DNA of 64,000 nt, from positions 62,001-126,000 of the forward strand of contig CAUYLG010050968.1 in assembly GCA_963573385.1 (NCBI GenBank), read 5' to 3'. Positions 1-15,614 of this stretch are shown here, piece by piece (the first letter of the stretch is position 1; the number at the start of each line of letters is the position of its first letter). The translations under genes were made by a program, and so were the position numbers. Origin of the DNA: Cacajao melanocephalus. Its lineage: Eukaryota > Chordata > Mammalia > Primates > Pitheciidae. The notes under the pieces were generated by a model. The model saw only the letters and a program-made list of their open reading frames with translations, ran no database searches and was not told the origin of the DNA.

Positions 1-376
<376 letters not shown>

Positions 377-908
377 TTAGAGAAAGCTTGGCTTTTAGCT
401 CAGAGAAATTCATCCGATCAAAAGCTTTCTGCCAACGATTTATCCTATATTTATTTCCTATTCAGATGGGTGAGTCTTCTCAGGCTTGCTGTACATGAAA
501 TTTATTTCTGTATGCCTTGATTTGTCACAGGCTGAAAAAAAATAAACAGGACCAGGAAATGCCTTGAAATCTACCCTCAGCCTCTCCTACTAAGCTTTTT
601 TTCTTAGGTGGATCTTTTCTGTTCTTATTCTCCTAGTGCTTTTCAGTGTGCTAAACACCCTGTCCTGAACACAGGAATATTAGCTACCATGCCACAGTTA
701 TTATTCACAGCAAAAGACCGTTCCAGTAATCTACCACATTTCCTAATGTGCTGACATGTTTTAGGACTTTAGTTCTTATTAGATAATAAAAAGTTGGAGA
801 GAATCCCAGCTGGTAAGAAACTGCCAAGCTTGGAGTGGTTTTGTTGGTTAAGGGAGGAAAACGAAAGAAAAGTGTGGAGTTTTTTTCTTATATTTAAAAT
901 TATACCTT

Positions 909-1260
909 CTGTTTGAAACTGAATCCCCAATGCGATGGTATTTGGAAATGATTAAGTCATGAGGGTAGGGCCCTCATGAATAGGATTACTGCCTTTATTA
1001 AAAAAAAAAAAAAGGCCGGCCCCAAATTCAGATCTGCTGTGGCTCAGATGAAAAAAGAAAAAAATATAAATAAACTGGGCCCAAAGATCTGGCTTTCCCC
1101 TTACATGAGAACACAGTGAGAAGGGACCATCTATAAACCGAAAGGTGGGCCCTTGCCAGACACCAGAGCTGCCAGTGGCTTGATCTTGAACTTCCCAGCC
1201 TCCAGAACTGAGAGAAATCAATTTCTGTTGTTGAGAAACACCCAGTCCTCCTGCCTTGAG
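909..1260 (+). mobile_element. MLT1-type MaLR LTR, degraded
   Basis: It resembles MLT1 LTRs: 'GATGGTATTTGGA', 'GGGCCCTCATGA' and the 3' part with 'GCCTCCAGAACTG.GAGAAATCAATTTCTGTTGTT'-like spacing. The middle (about 1000-1075) is disturbed by an A-run and unrelated bases. Confidence 0.65.
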
Positions 1261-1754
1261 TGGTAAGGAATATCAAATGATCTGAGCCCAGGAGGTTTTC
1301 CTACCTCCTATCAAGAGGTAGAGAAGAATTTGCCCAGTTCTTTCTCCCTTACAATCGGTCCTCATCTACAATATCAGCAAGAGGGTCTGCTGCCCTTCCC
1401 TCAGTGGCTTAGGCTTTTGCCTTGTCAGTAAGACGGATGCAGTGGGACTTTCTGTTCCTCGACAGCGTTGGCTGTTCCTCTCCCCCAGATCTGCACCACG
1501 AGGGAAGCTGGCACTGTGTGACACGTGATGAGCTATGTGAGGGGCATGGGAATGAACGCACACTCCCTTTGTGTTTCTGGCTTTCAGAACTCTCATGCTG
1601 TCTATACTCAGATCTCAGCAGTTCTTAGAAATGTGAATACATTCTGACCCACCTGAATGCCAGTCCCATTTCCTTCTCATCACTGCCCTAAGCAAAGCCA
1701 GTAAGTGTCCTGTCTTTCCCTGGAAGTACCTGTCTCACCTTAGATTTCAGGCTA

Positions 1755-2105
<351 letters not shown>

Positions 2106-2364
2106 GAAAAGAAAACTTCTGATTTCATAGATTAGCTTGCTTTTTTTCTAGATGTCAGTGTGGGCCCAACACTTTCCATCTTACTACATACCAAGAACAG
2201 GACACTTCAGCTCCAATTCTGATAGTGCTTAAAGCATTTTAATTAATCTGATATATGAAATTTGAGAACTCGACTAATGTAAAAATTTAATTAAAGATTT
2301 ATATCAGTGTTTGGCAAAATTTGTTAACCTTCTACATTGCTTTGAACTTTGAAAAATAAAAAGA

Positions 2365-3600
<1,236 letters not shown>

Positions 3601-4348
3601 AACACCACCCACTCTATGGTATCCTGTTGTAGCAGCTCAAATGGACAGAGACACTTGCCTTATTGTTAAGTTCATTTGTTTGCTTTGGGGGACCTGGAAG
3701 AAGGGGCCAGAGGGATAATAAACAGTGTAATTGCAGAATGCCTATTTCTAGGTCATTGCTCAGATTAGGGAAGTCTCTTCCCACATGGAGTTTTATAGTG
3801 GTCACCTCAGGTTCAGACTCCAGTGAACCACAGGTTTTTTCCTCTCCAGCTTTAACCCTACCCCCTTCTTATCCCTCAGCACTAATCCTACTCCACACCC
3901 AGAGTGTTTTCACTGCACTATTTTCCCTCTCCTACGCCAGGTTCTCCCTATCAGCAGCACTCACACTCTTAGTATTTGTTTGTTGGCCACTAACACCATC
4001 ATTAACCATTAATTAAATACTCCCTATATACCCAGCACTGTGGTAGAAACTGGGGGTATTTAATGAATAATCGTAGTTCCTACCCTCAGGGACTCTGTGG
4101 TATTACAGGAAAGCAGTCACACACAGAGTTAAAAGACGTCATTGTGATCTCATACATTCCTGGGTTATGCAGAGACAGTCACATTGCCTAGATTTCCTGC
4201 CACCTTAGGACTTGGGATTTAGTGGAGCAGACAGCAGGGAGACGTACTCCTCAGTAATGAGAGGAGACCAGTGGCTCATGGTCTGAACTTCTCTGCGAGT
4301 CAGAGAATCTCACTTCCCAGGGTGTCCCAGATCTGTCAATTTAACAGA

Positions 4349-4482
4349 GAGGGCCCAGCACTGTGGCTCACTCCTGTCATCCCAGCTACTCAGGAGGCCA
4401 AGGAGCGAGGATCACTTGAAGTCAGGAGTTTAAAACCAGCCTGGGCAACACAGTGAGTCTCTGTCTCCAAATAAATAAATGC
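4349..4482 (+). mobile_element. Alu left-monomer fragment
   Basis: A single-arm, FLAM/FRAM-like element ending GTCTCTGTCTCCAAATAAAT. No second monomer follows. Confidence 0.8.
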
Positions 4483-5477
4483 AATAAAATAAATTTAACA
4501 TATGTACCTTTGAGGAGGACAAACTCAATATTTGAAAGAATTCTAGGTTCTAGAACTAACAGCATAAAATATGGCTTGCTTGCATAAAAGCAATACTATT
4601 GTCAGTCATATACTGAATTGCTTAATGCTTCTGCCTGCTAATAATTGTGTACATTGCTTAGCATTTCAACAACTGCTTTTCACGTCTACGCAGGGTGTGC
4701 TTATGGAAAGTGAGACTGCTTTCTCAAGAACTGGTCCACGTAAAGGGCAGCTGCATTTATTCCTACCACATCAACTCAGCATTCATGATTTCATTTCACG
4801 CTGTGTTGTCATCTGCTCACACTTTAAAATAACCAGACTTTCACACATCAGGATGCTCACTTGATTCATCAATTGGCTCATGAACCAGCACTTATTGAGT
4901 AAATATAGGCCTAGGGTAAATATATTCAATACAGTGCATGCAATTGGTCATATGGTCTAGATAAAGCAGTTCTTTCGTTTAGAATGTAGTGAGTGGGGTG
5001 AAAGGTGGGGCGGTCTGTAGCTCTCTAGTTCCTGGAAGTCCTACCAGTGCTCCATAGTGTAAGGCATAGCAAACGACCTGGCCCAGCCTGGGCCTGGCGT
5101 CCTCTCAAGAAGGCATATGAACAACTCCAATATAGAATTCTAGGAGTAATGTGACAAAGTCGGCTGGATGTTTTGTCTGGTCCAGAAGTCTACCGTTGGT
5201 AAAACTATTGTTAGAAAGCACGGAATCCGATGTCTATCTCTTAGCTGATGGTACCCAAAAGTGGAAGGATAGAATGAGTCAGTGCAACACAGATTCTATG
5301 AGATGGCATATGTGAAAGACTTTTGAAAACTGTTAAAGCAACTATGTAAATGCAACATGAGCAATTATTTTTAACATCCATATCAAGACATTGATGCCTG
5401 TTAGATAAGGGACTCTACCACTATTCACCCAGGCATAGGAATTTCACTGGCACACAGATATATTCCAGCCTGCTTCA

Positions 5478-5672
<195 letters not shown>

Positions 5673-5850
5673 CTATGGGAAAGAACAAAAATATCAAATA
5701 ATACCTTTGAATAAGCCCTTCAATTCTCATTAGAATTTTACCATATTCAAAAATGGAACTCTGTACATCTAACACATTTCCTAGCTCTCTGCCCTGAATG
5801 TTGGTTTGAGCAAAGAAAGTTCTAAAAGATAAAGTGCATTTAATACTTAC

Positions 5851-5913
5851 TGTGCTCTCCTGGACTGCAAATGTAGGGGCTGAGACAGGCGGGGACTCTA
5901 TTTCAGGCAGACC
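5851..5913 (-). other. Candidate in-frame cassette exon
   Basis: Minus-strand sequence with a perfect GTAAGT donor at 5850 and a pyrimidine-rich CTTCTTCCACAGCCAG acceptor region offers two AGs. Using the second (CCAG) gives 63 nt, 21 codons with no stop, encoding GLPEIESPPVSAPTFAVQES plus one Thr. It would enter in frame between exons e and f (phase 0 both sides). Using the first gives 67 nt and shifts the frame. The main protein reads perfectly without it (SIIR|VWELETG), so constitutive use is unlikely because it would interrupt a propeller strand. It may be an alternative exon, a decoy or chance. Confidence 0.3.
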
Positions 5914-7212
5914 CTGGCTGTGGAAGAAGTGGTCAGTATGTACTGTAAGCCTGAAGCAAGGTTAGAAATGGATCATTTACAAGTGCAGCAGACAAAAGAA
6001 AAATGAACTGGATTTATTCGCTGGTGACACTCATCCTAAGTAGCCAGGGATCATGGGACAGGATCTGTGGTTAATAGCATGGGATCTGAGAGAAGAACCC
6101 TGAGGAAAGAGCTCACTCATCTTTCCTGGGAATGTTCTGAATAGGGACATGGACCCAGTGAAAGGGAGAGAAAAACATAGAAAGAAAGGAGAGAAAAGCT
6201 GACTTCAGAGGAGGCCATCTGTGTAATTGGATGGTGTAATAAAAAAATCTAGAGACATGTAAAGACTCAACACTCATCGTGATCTCTCTCTGGAAACACA
6301 TTAGAGGATTTAGACCTGCAGATTTTCTGACTGAGTCTCTCCTTCTTCACGGAATTGCCATGTTCAGATGTAAATTGCACTGCCCGTTGGTAACAGCACT
6401 GAACTGACAACACAGAACGCTTGCACTCTAGGTATTGTGGCAGACAGGACAGCAAATACAAAGTTCCAGGAGTGAGAAGGTCCATCCTTCCTCCAGGGAA
6501 TGGAAAGAAAGCCCCTGCAGCTGGGTGAGAGGGGAGTGTGGAGGAGATGGAGCTGATGAGACAGTCTGGGGGCCACATAATGCAGGACCACTTGCTGGGA
6601 AGTGGTAGAGCTGGGACTGGAGTGAAGTCAGTCTGGCCCTAGAGTCCGTGCTTTTGACCTCTGGGTGTCCCTGGTTATAGACGGGGTTCTTAAGGGAGAA
6701 AGAGGAATGTGGGTCATTGCATGAATGGGTCTCAGGGGTGACCCATCTCCTGGCCTGCAGTGTGATCCCTCTCCAACCAATCCAGCATGAAAACTCACCT
6801 TGACGTATTCCTTTCCACTCTTTTCTCCCACACAGGGATGACGTTTTCCCCATAAGACGTGACTGCACGAAATAATGATTGCACGAAAGCAGGATAGGTT
6901 TCAGCTTTCCTTTTCCTCTACTTACTCTCTCTTTAGGCATTACCAGAACTGTGCTAATATAATGAGCTCAGGTGATTCTCTCTTGAGAAAATCTCCAGCA
7001 AACAATCACAGAAGTCAGAGACTGAGAGGTCATTTGAAGGGTCCCCAGAGGAATGCTGTCTGCTAGTCCATATGTCTCCTTTCGGAGAGTGTGCATGAAA
7101 TGAAGGGGCAAACACCTGAAGCAAACACCTCCAGTCATCACTGCCAGATGTAATGACAGACACGGTTAGCACGGCCAAGAGCCCTGGCTTCTAGAAAATG
7201 CCATGATGGCCG

Positions 7213-7760
7213 TGTCACAGGAAAGGGATCCTGATCCAGACTCCAAGAGAGGGTTCTTGGATCTCATGCAAGAAAGACTTCGGAGCAAGTCCATGGAGTA
7301 AAGTGAAAGCAAGGTTATTAGGAAAGTAAAGGAATAAAGAACGGCTACTCCATAAACAATCCCTTAGGGCTGCTGGTTGCCCATTTTTATGGTTATTTCT
7401 TGATGATATGCTAAACAAGGGGTGAAGTATACATGCCTCTCCTTTTTAGACCGTATAGGGTAACTTCCTGACATTGCCATGGCACTTGTAAACTGTCATG
7501 GCGCTGGCAGGAGTGTAGCAGTGAGGATGCCCAGAGGTCACTCTCATGGCCATCTTGGTTTTGATGGGTTTGGGCCAGCTTCTTTACTGCAACCTGTTTT
7601 ATCAGCATGGTCTTTATGACCTGTATCTGGTGCCAACCTCCTATCTCTTCCTGTGACTTAGAATGCCTTAACCATCTGGGAATGCAGCCCAGTAGGTCTC
7701 AGCCTCATTTTACCCAGCCTCATTCAAGATGGAGTTGCTCTGGTTCACATGCCTCTGGCA
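7213..7760 (-). mobile_element. ERV1-like solitary LTR, full length
   Basis: In minus orientation it starts TGCCAGAGGCATGTG at 7760 and ends GTGACA at 7213, so it has TG...CA ends over 548 bp. It contains the 'AGGAAGTTACCCTATA' block and an AATAA region, and it matches the LTR at 52640-53182. No internal retroviral genes accompany it. It is a noncoding relic; exact Repbase name not assigned. Confidence 0.8.
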
Positions 7761-7764
7761 GCTG

Positions 7765-7985
7765 CGCTGGAGGAATGCAGCAGAAAGGGCATGGATGCTT
7801 ACAACCGAAAAACCTGGGTTCATATTCCAGCCTTCGTGCTTATGATCCCAGCTATGCTGCTTGATCTCTCTGAGCCCTCGTTTCCTCATCTTTAAAAATG
7901 AAACTCTTTATCTGTCCACAGAGAACTGTTGTGAAGATTAAATAAGACCACATACTTAAGGCTCTTGGCACATATTCTGAATCTA
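7765..7985 (+). mobile_element. MIR SINE
   Basis: It contains the MIR core pattern: 'CTGGGTTCATATTCCAGC', 'TCTGAGCCCTCGTTTCCTCATC' and 'TGTTGTGAAGATTAAAT'. Confidence 0.8.
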
Positions 7986-8300
7986 CAAGGGTTACAGTAA
8001 ACACCTATAAATTTATTCCCCTTCCTTCTTAACATAAATCCTCTTCCCGTACTCAGTTAAAAAAATTAAAATGCAAACTAGTTCTGTCTTCTTAATATAT
8101 TTCCACTAAAATTCCTGTTTTGATTGTGAAAACTAGCCATGTTTATTCAATTGAGCATGTGGCTTGATAGCAAGCAGTCTGAACTGGCTTAATTAAAACG
8201 CTTGTTTTTCACGTACTCATGAAAGCTTCAAAATCACTCTAATGTATGGTCTCATCATATGCGCTGCTACATTTGCTTCATCACGCAATGATTTGTTTTA

Positions 8301-8612
<312 letters not shown>

Positions 8613-9141
8613 TTAGCAATATCAATCAATGCTTAGGAAACTTAATGAGGTGAGAATATTTTCATCTATTCTAGAACATTTTTGACAGATAAAGCACATA
8701 TGATTCAGCCACAGCAAAGCATTCATTTTGGACTGGATTACTTTTCAAGTGCAGGCCATTTGGACTTCACTGATATCCTTTTTAGTGATCCTCATTTTCC
8801 TGTATTTCATAGTCCGCTTCTTTCCTTCTTCATTGTGCCTGCAGCATGCCTCTCCATCTGTTGCACAGTAATAAATGTGATGACCAGCTTTCTGCTGAAA
8901 GTTAGCTTCCACTTGGTGGCGGAAATTTATTGTTAGAGAGCCCTTTCAACCAACAAATTGATAAAGCACTCTATAAACATGGTCTTATTAAATGTAATGA
9001 ATGAGAATGATCACAAGCCAGGGTTTGCAACATCATTAGGAAATAAGGTTAATTTCCAAATCACCACTGTAAAGTAGAATTAGATGAGGAGCAGGTATTC
9101 TTACTTGCATTTTTCTAAGTATGATTTAAGTATCAAAATTA

Positions 9142-9427
<286 letters not shown>

Positions 9428-9819
9428 TCATCGATGTAAAGATTAAGTTAATAAGGCCGACTTTGCATTGAGTTTCCCAAGTTTCTTCAAAGAATTCTCA
9501 ACTTTAGGAGAAGTTTCAACAGGAGTTACTAAACACTCTCTAAAGTGTTTAAATTTTAAGATAAAATTTGTTCATGTGTAAATAAGGACTGAGATGGTTC
9601 TTCTGGTTGTATTTCTCTGTTCAGATACCTTAACATGGAAATGTGAGCAGAATATGCTAACCAGATACTCAAATCATACTTGGACCTTTTGGTTAATCTT
9701 TTTCATTATAGTGACAGTAACTGACTTTATTCAGCATGGACGTCAACAAATCTTAATATGCTTATGGAAAACTGGCAATCTTCTACTTTTTGGCTAGTTA
9801 CACTACTACTACGTAGTAG

Positions 9820-10040
9820 AAATGATGTAGTGCCAAGAAAGAATGCAGAGTCAAGAGTTAGAAGCTCTGAGATTGAATCTCAGCTCTATGTTGTCACCTT
9901 GTGTCCTGCCCTTAGTCAGCCGGGCTGTTTGAGATTCAGTCTCACCATTTATAAAATAGCAAAAGCAGTTACCACCTCATGTGGTGGCTGTGCAGATCAA
10001 ATGAAAAAATATATGATCGTAATGGCAGTTGTCTTAATAA
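9820..10040 (+). mobile_element. MIR SINE
   Basis: It has the MIR pattern: 'GAGATTGAATCTCAGCTC', 'CAGTCTCACCATTTATAAAA', 'GTGGCTGTGCAGATCAAATG'. Confidence 0.75.
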
Positions 10041-11183
10041 AAGCAATGATAACAGTGACAGTAGCAATAACATATTCTACAAAGCATTTCTAGCACGCAG
10101 TGCTGCTGTGATTAGGATTTAGAGGACTGATGTCCACTTCATTTGAATCAAAGAATGAATTAAAATCCTGGAGATAAGCTTCATGTAATTCCGATGTCAA
10201 GTTCACGGTTGCAGTTGGTGTCTGCAATTTTGATGATTAAGCAATATACAGAGCTTTATGCTTTTGCAGAGGTGCTCTGAGAATGATATAAAATTGGGAA
10301 GAAATCTTGATTTTTCTGTCTTCTTTTTCTTTTTCTTCTTTGTGTTACTAGTTGAGTCCTTGGTTACTACAATGATAAATGGAATGAAAATGCTGAACCT
10401 AGCAATCCAACATGCAAACTGGGGTGCCAAGAGAGAAAATTTGCTTGTAGTCATGAGTATGTTCCTTTTAGAGGAGGTAAAACAGAGAAGAGGTGTTTAC
10501 AACTAAAACTAAATCCTGTTTTATAATGTGAAAAGTTCTTTATCGAGTATGAAGTGCTAGTTCACTCCTAATCCAGGCTATAAAAACACCAAGAGTCAAA
10601 AATAATTACAGTCTCCATCAGCAGAGATGGCACCAACCTCTTCCTTGCCTTAATTAATCCCACGGGAACTCAGAGCAGGTGGCCAGTGGGAAAATGCTTA
10701 GGAAATTCATTCCAGTTTTGTGTTCCAGAAAGAGGATCTGCTATTAATAGAATTCATTTTTATCCTGAAGCCTAAAGGTGTGCATGTAAAAAGTACTCCA
10801 TCTAGATGTCTGCCTAGCAGGGCCCCTTGTTTCTTTAGTAGGCATGTCTTTCTAAGAGGTCACCAGAAAAGTCAACAACAAATCTGTTGGCATCAGCACT
10901 GGGACTTTATCCTCACTCTCCATTGGTCTTCGTCGAGAGGCAAAGGCTGATGAGAGGGTCAGCACTTTTCCTACTGAGTAATGATTCATTATCAGAATGG
11001 CATGGGCCCAAATTTCCTCATTGCAGAAAAGGCATTGACTCGGAATGCTAGTGCAGCCACTGTAAGATAGGATCACATTCCTGCTCCAGACTCAAAACAG
11101 AGCTGGGTGTGGGAGCTGGATTTGGCCTATACATACACATAGCAACAAGTTACATAATCCCACTTCTTTGCTTAACTCAGGCA

Positions 11184-11230
11184 TTTCTTCCTAGGTTCAA
11201 GAACTTAAAGCAATAACCTGGTATTTTCAG
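11184..11230 (+). repeat. Local duplication unit A, copy 1
   Basis: This 47-bp unit is repeated at 11289-11335 with a single mismatch (C at 11191, T at 11296). Confidence 0.9.
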
Positions 11231-11290
11231 GTTAGTAACACTATCCTTTGAGGAAGGAAAGATAACTGTATAATTACTCAAATAGAACTT
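11231..11290 (+). repeat. Local duplication unit B, copy 1
   Basis: This roughly 60-bp unit lies between the two A copies and is repeated about 1.28 kb away at 12514-12573 with a few mismatches. Confidence 0.85.
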
Positions 11291-11335
11291 TCTTCTTAGG
11301 TTCAAGAACTTAAAGCAATAACCTGGTATTTTCAG
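11289..11335 (+). repeat. Local duplication unit A, copy 2
   Basis: This is the second copy of the 47-bp unit at 11184-11230, 105 bp downstream. Confidence 0.9.
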
Positions 11336-11464
11336 AAATACATTTAATTCACCCAGCCAGAGAAATATATAGGAAAGAGCAGAATTCAATTAACTATCTA
11401 CTGTCATCAATCATGGTTTTATAAATTATCCTTCTGGTTTTATTTTTCTTCTAGTTAGTGCTCA

Positions 11465-11719
<255 letters not shown>

Positions 11720-11956
11720 TTAGGTGAAGCATTTTAAGTCTGAAATATGCTCTTATAAACTTATACCAAAGTATTATTTATATGATGAGCTTACATTTGC
11801 TAAGTTCCAATTTAGTTCTGGGTTGGATTATTGTTCATTAATAGCAGAGGAAAATAGCAGCAGTGATTAAAACTTTGCTTAAAGGTATACCTTTAGGAAT
11901 TGGATTTTTCTATCATCATAGGGGAGGAACATAGTATTTATTACTCTTTAAGATCT

Positions 11957-12252
<296 letters not shown>

Positions 12253-12513
12253 GAATGTGGAGGAATAATAAAAGATCATGACTTAGATTTGAATTAAAAT
12301 CACATTTCTCTTTGTATTATGGATGAGAAAATAGGAAGAAGACATATTTTAAGTGGAAGCTTTCAAATTGCTCTCTCATGACATATGAAGATGGGAACAT
12401 CCTCCTAAGTGAAGTTACTAAGGAACCTCCCTCTCCACTTGCCCAAAGATGTAAGAATTACAGAAAGCAGTTTTTAGGGATGGTATAGACATACTAAGAG
12501 TATGAGAATATAG

Positions 12514-12573
12514 GTAATTAACACTATCCTTTGAGGGAGGGAAGATAACTCTATAATTACTCAAATAGAACTT
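12514..12573 (+). repeat. Local duplication unit B, copy 2
   Basis: This copy of 11231-11290 lacks the flanking A unit. It is in the same orientation. Confidence 0.85.
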
Positions 12574-13088
12574 GAGTTAATATCAGAGAATAGAAAGAAC
12601 AGTGAAGCACAAAGTCAGCAAAACTAGGTTAAGTTTGTGATCTGAAAGAACTGGTCTTAGCATTCTTTACTATTCTGCTTTTTTAGCAAGTCAGTGTTAC
12701 TGAATTTCAGAGATAAGTGTTGATTAATCAATAATTACATTTCTTCAGTTGTAGAATCTGGGGGGAAAATTACATTTTCCAGCTATACATCAGCCCTTAA
12801 ATAATATTTTCATGTTATAGTAAATGTATTAACCTATTAAATTGGAGTATTTGTTGAGTAAATGGGTGATCAGTAACAGAACTACATGTAAAACTTTAGT
12901 AAGTCGTTAACAGAGTTACTAACTTGAGGCACTTATAATTGAGTTCATTGTAAGTTAATCAGGTTCAGATCTTCACTATTGCTAAGGCAGGTTAGTCCTC
13001 ATATGTAAGAACACAAAGTTGGCTGGGTCCCGTGACTTGGAGAACGTGGATGAGGAGCCTTTGCTCAAATGTAAACCTTCTGTAGGCT

Positions 13089-13132
13089 AGTATTTCTCAG
13101 AACTTGTGCCAGTATTACTCAGAACTTGTGCC
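13089..13132 (+). repeat. 22-bp tandem duplication
   Basis: Two head-to-tail 22-bp units (13089-13110 and 13111-13132) differ at one base. Confidence 0.9.
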
Positions 13133-14445
13133 GTTGAGATTTATTTTATTTGTTCTAGTGAAAATGCCAATTTTAAAAGAGTAGCTAGAGCATTGAGCCT
13201 TTTCAATCTTTTGTATCATAGAGTAAGCAAATATAATGTACTATATGAATTTCAATACAGAGCATAGAATGAGAGACAAGTGGAGGAAGAGACAAAGAAG
13301 TGGATTCAAGGAGTTCACCAAAACAGTGTCTCTAAACAAACTGTTTTTTATTTTATTGCCTTGACTAAGGTATGTTCATGGCTGGTGGGCTTTCCGCTGC
13401 ATGCATATACACTGAATTGTAGTTGACAAAAAGAACAAGGGCCTAGGCAAACAGGGATCAGGGTTTCAATTCTCATGCATCACATAAACTTCTTGAGTCT
13501 CAGTTTTCTTGTTTCTTGAATGGCCGTGATGACATCGGCACCATTTGCCTTATTTAGTTGATGTGATTATGTTTTGAAATCTGTGATGTTCTCTATAGAG
13601 TTATTATATTTGCTTTTGTCTTCTTTGTCTTCTTCAGTGTTCAGTTCTTCGGGTCTTTACTGTGTGTTTTAGGGAAGTGGCAGTTGCTGGGCTGTGGGAG
13701 GCATAAAATCTTTCTGCGTCATTCGGCTCCTACCCTCTAGGTTTCTCTGCTGCCCCCCTCCCTATATGCCTTCTTTGCTACTGTCACACCAAAGTGTTTT
13801 GCATTTCCAAAAAGCTTCTTTCTTATTCTGGTCTCTGTGCATTCACAGGAACTCTTCCTTTCATCTGCAATTTCCTCTCAAAGGCCTTCTCTATCTAGCT
13901 AACTCCTACTCTTTTTTTTTTTTTAAACTCTTCCATAAAGAGAACTAAAGAGTTCAGGTCAGAATAGTGCTAAAAATTTTTGCTTTGATGAACTATTTCT
14001 TCTCTAAACATATAGAAAATATATATTTTAAAAAGTAAAAAGAAACAGCAGGACTTCAAAGCAAGATATATCTCTCTCTGGATCCAAACAAGAGAGAAGC
14101 ATAAAGCAATGAATGGGCTGAGCCCTGAGATCTGGGTGCTTGGTCTGGAGCAGACAGTGACAGCTGAACAGCTTCTGCAGAAGACAGGACCAGAAGACCT
14201 CCCTGCCTGGGCTCCATGGCAGAGATAGCAGCAGGTCTTCCAGTTCAGAAAAGCAACAGGCTGTGCTCTGTCCTTAGCTGGATGTGTAGATTTTTCAAAG
14301 ATATGAGACCAGTGAGGGTGGGGCACATCACTTTCTGATCAGGAAGTAAACAAGGTAACCTCTGGCTCAGGGAGTAGAACCATTTATGATCTGGGACTTA
14401 AAGGGCCAGGTAGAGGAAAGTGTATATTGGAAGGAATGAGCATAG

Positions 14446-14446
<1 letters not shown>

Positions 14447-14479
<33 letters not shown>

Positions 14480-14509
14480 ACATGCACACACACACACACA
14501 CACACACAG
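14447..14509. repeat. (CA)n microsatellite with interruptions
   Basis: About 63 bp of CA repeat interrupted by T and G changes, then a short (GA)n joining directly to an Alu. Confidence 0.95.
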
Positions 14510-14521
14510 AAAGAGAGAGAG

Positions 14522-14830
14522 AGGCTGGGAGCAGGGGCTCACACCTATAATCCCAGCCCTTTGGGAGGCCAAAGAGGGCAGATTACTTGTGGTCAGGAAT
14601 TCAAGACCAGCCTGGCCAAATTGGTAAAACTCTCTTTCTACTAAAAATACAAAAATTAGCCAAGCATGGTGGTGCATGCCTGTAATCCAAGTTACTCAGG
14701 AGGCTGAGGCAGGAGAATCGCTTGAACCCAGAAGGTAGAAGTTGCAGTGAGCCAAGATCATGCCACTGTACTCTAGACTGAGCAACAGAGTGAGACTTGG
14801 TGTCAAAAAAAAAAAAAAGAGAGAGAGAGA
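14522..14830 (+). mobile_element. Alu inserted in a CA/GA repeat
   Basis: From GGCTGGGAGCAGGGGCTCAC to an A tail followed by GAGAGAGAGA, which repeats the GA run just before the element as its TSD. Confidence 0.93.
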
Positions 14831-15365
14831 CAGAGAACTAAATATTAAAAGGAGACTATTCTTTTTAGAAAAATATAGGGGAGGAGGGTATCTTCAAGAA
14901 TTTGATTTCTTAAATAAGCACAAAAAGCATAAGCCATAAAAACTTTAAAAATTAAAATTAAAAACTTCTGTTCAACCAAAGCAACAAGCACAAAGACACA
15001 AAGTGTAGTAACTACTCAAATGTTCATTGGCCAAGTTAGACAAATCATATGTGCTGCATTCGTACAACAGGATTCCAACAGCAGTTAAAATAAATGAACT
15101 ACAGCTACATGTAACAATATAAATAAATATCAAAATATACCATTGAGGGAAAAACTGCAGTAGGGTATATTCATTATAATATTTATGCTATAACTATTAC
15201 ATAAAACATGCAAAATAAAACTATATCAGGGACACTTGCACTAATGATGTAAAAACATGGTGCTGGTTAAAAATTAGCAAAAACTCAAAAAAGTTAATCT
15301 TTAAACAACTTTTCATTGGACACCCTTCCAATTAGATATTCTTTCTCTGGTTACCTATAATGTAA

Positions 15366-15572
15366 CCATGTGCTGCTTAAGGACAGGGATATGTTCTGAG
15401 AAATGTGTCCTTATGCAATTTTGTCATTGTGTGAACATCACAGAGTATAATTACACAAACCTAGCTGGTATAGCCTACCCTATGCCTAGGCTATATGGTA
15501 TAGTTATATGATCACCATCATATATGTGGTCTATCATTGACAGAAACATGGTTATGTGGCACATAACTGCAT
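15366..15572. mobile_element. Internally deleted DNA-transposon remnant
   Basis: The ends are loosely inverted (ATGTGCTGCTTAA left; TTATGTGGCACAT right). The body 'CACAAACCTAGCTGGTATAG' matches a well-known short human DNA transposon whose name I do not recall with certainty. Confidence 0.55.
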
Positions 15573-15614
15573 CTGTCCATATTAATAGCAATTAGCAATT
15601 ACTATATTGCAGTT

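Noticed and set aside
6428..6940. 170-aa minus-strand ORF, the longest in the window
   Set aside because: It does not fit the exon chain (exons e and f join directly in phase), lacks domain signatures, and its length is compatible with chance in a GC-richer patch.
9594..9797. Hydrophobic 67-aa plus-strand ORF resembling a membrane peptide
   Set aside because: It is opposite in strand to the gene, has no context and no homology I recognise; T-rich DNA commonly gives hydrophobic translations.
14447..14509. CA repeat considered as a CRISPR-like or satellite array
   Set aside because: It is a simple dinucleotide microsatellite with no unique spacers.
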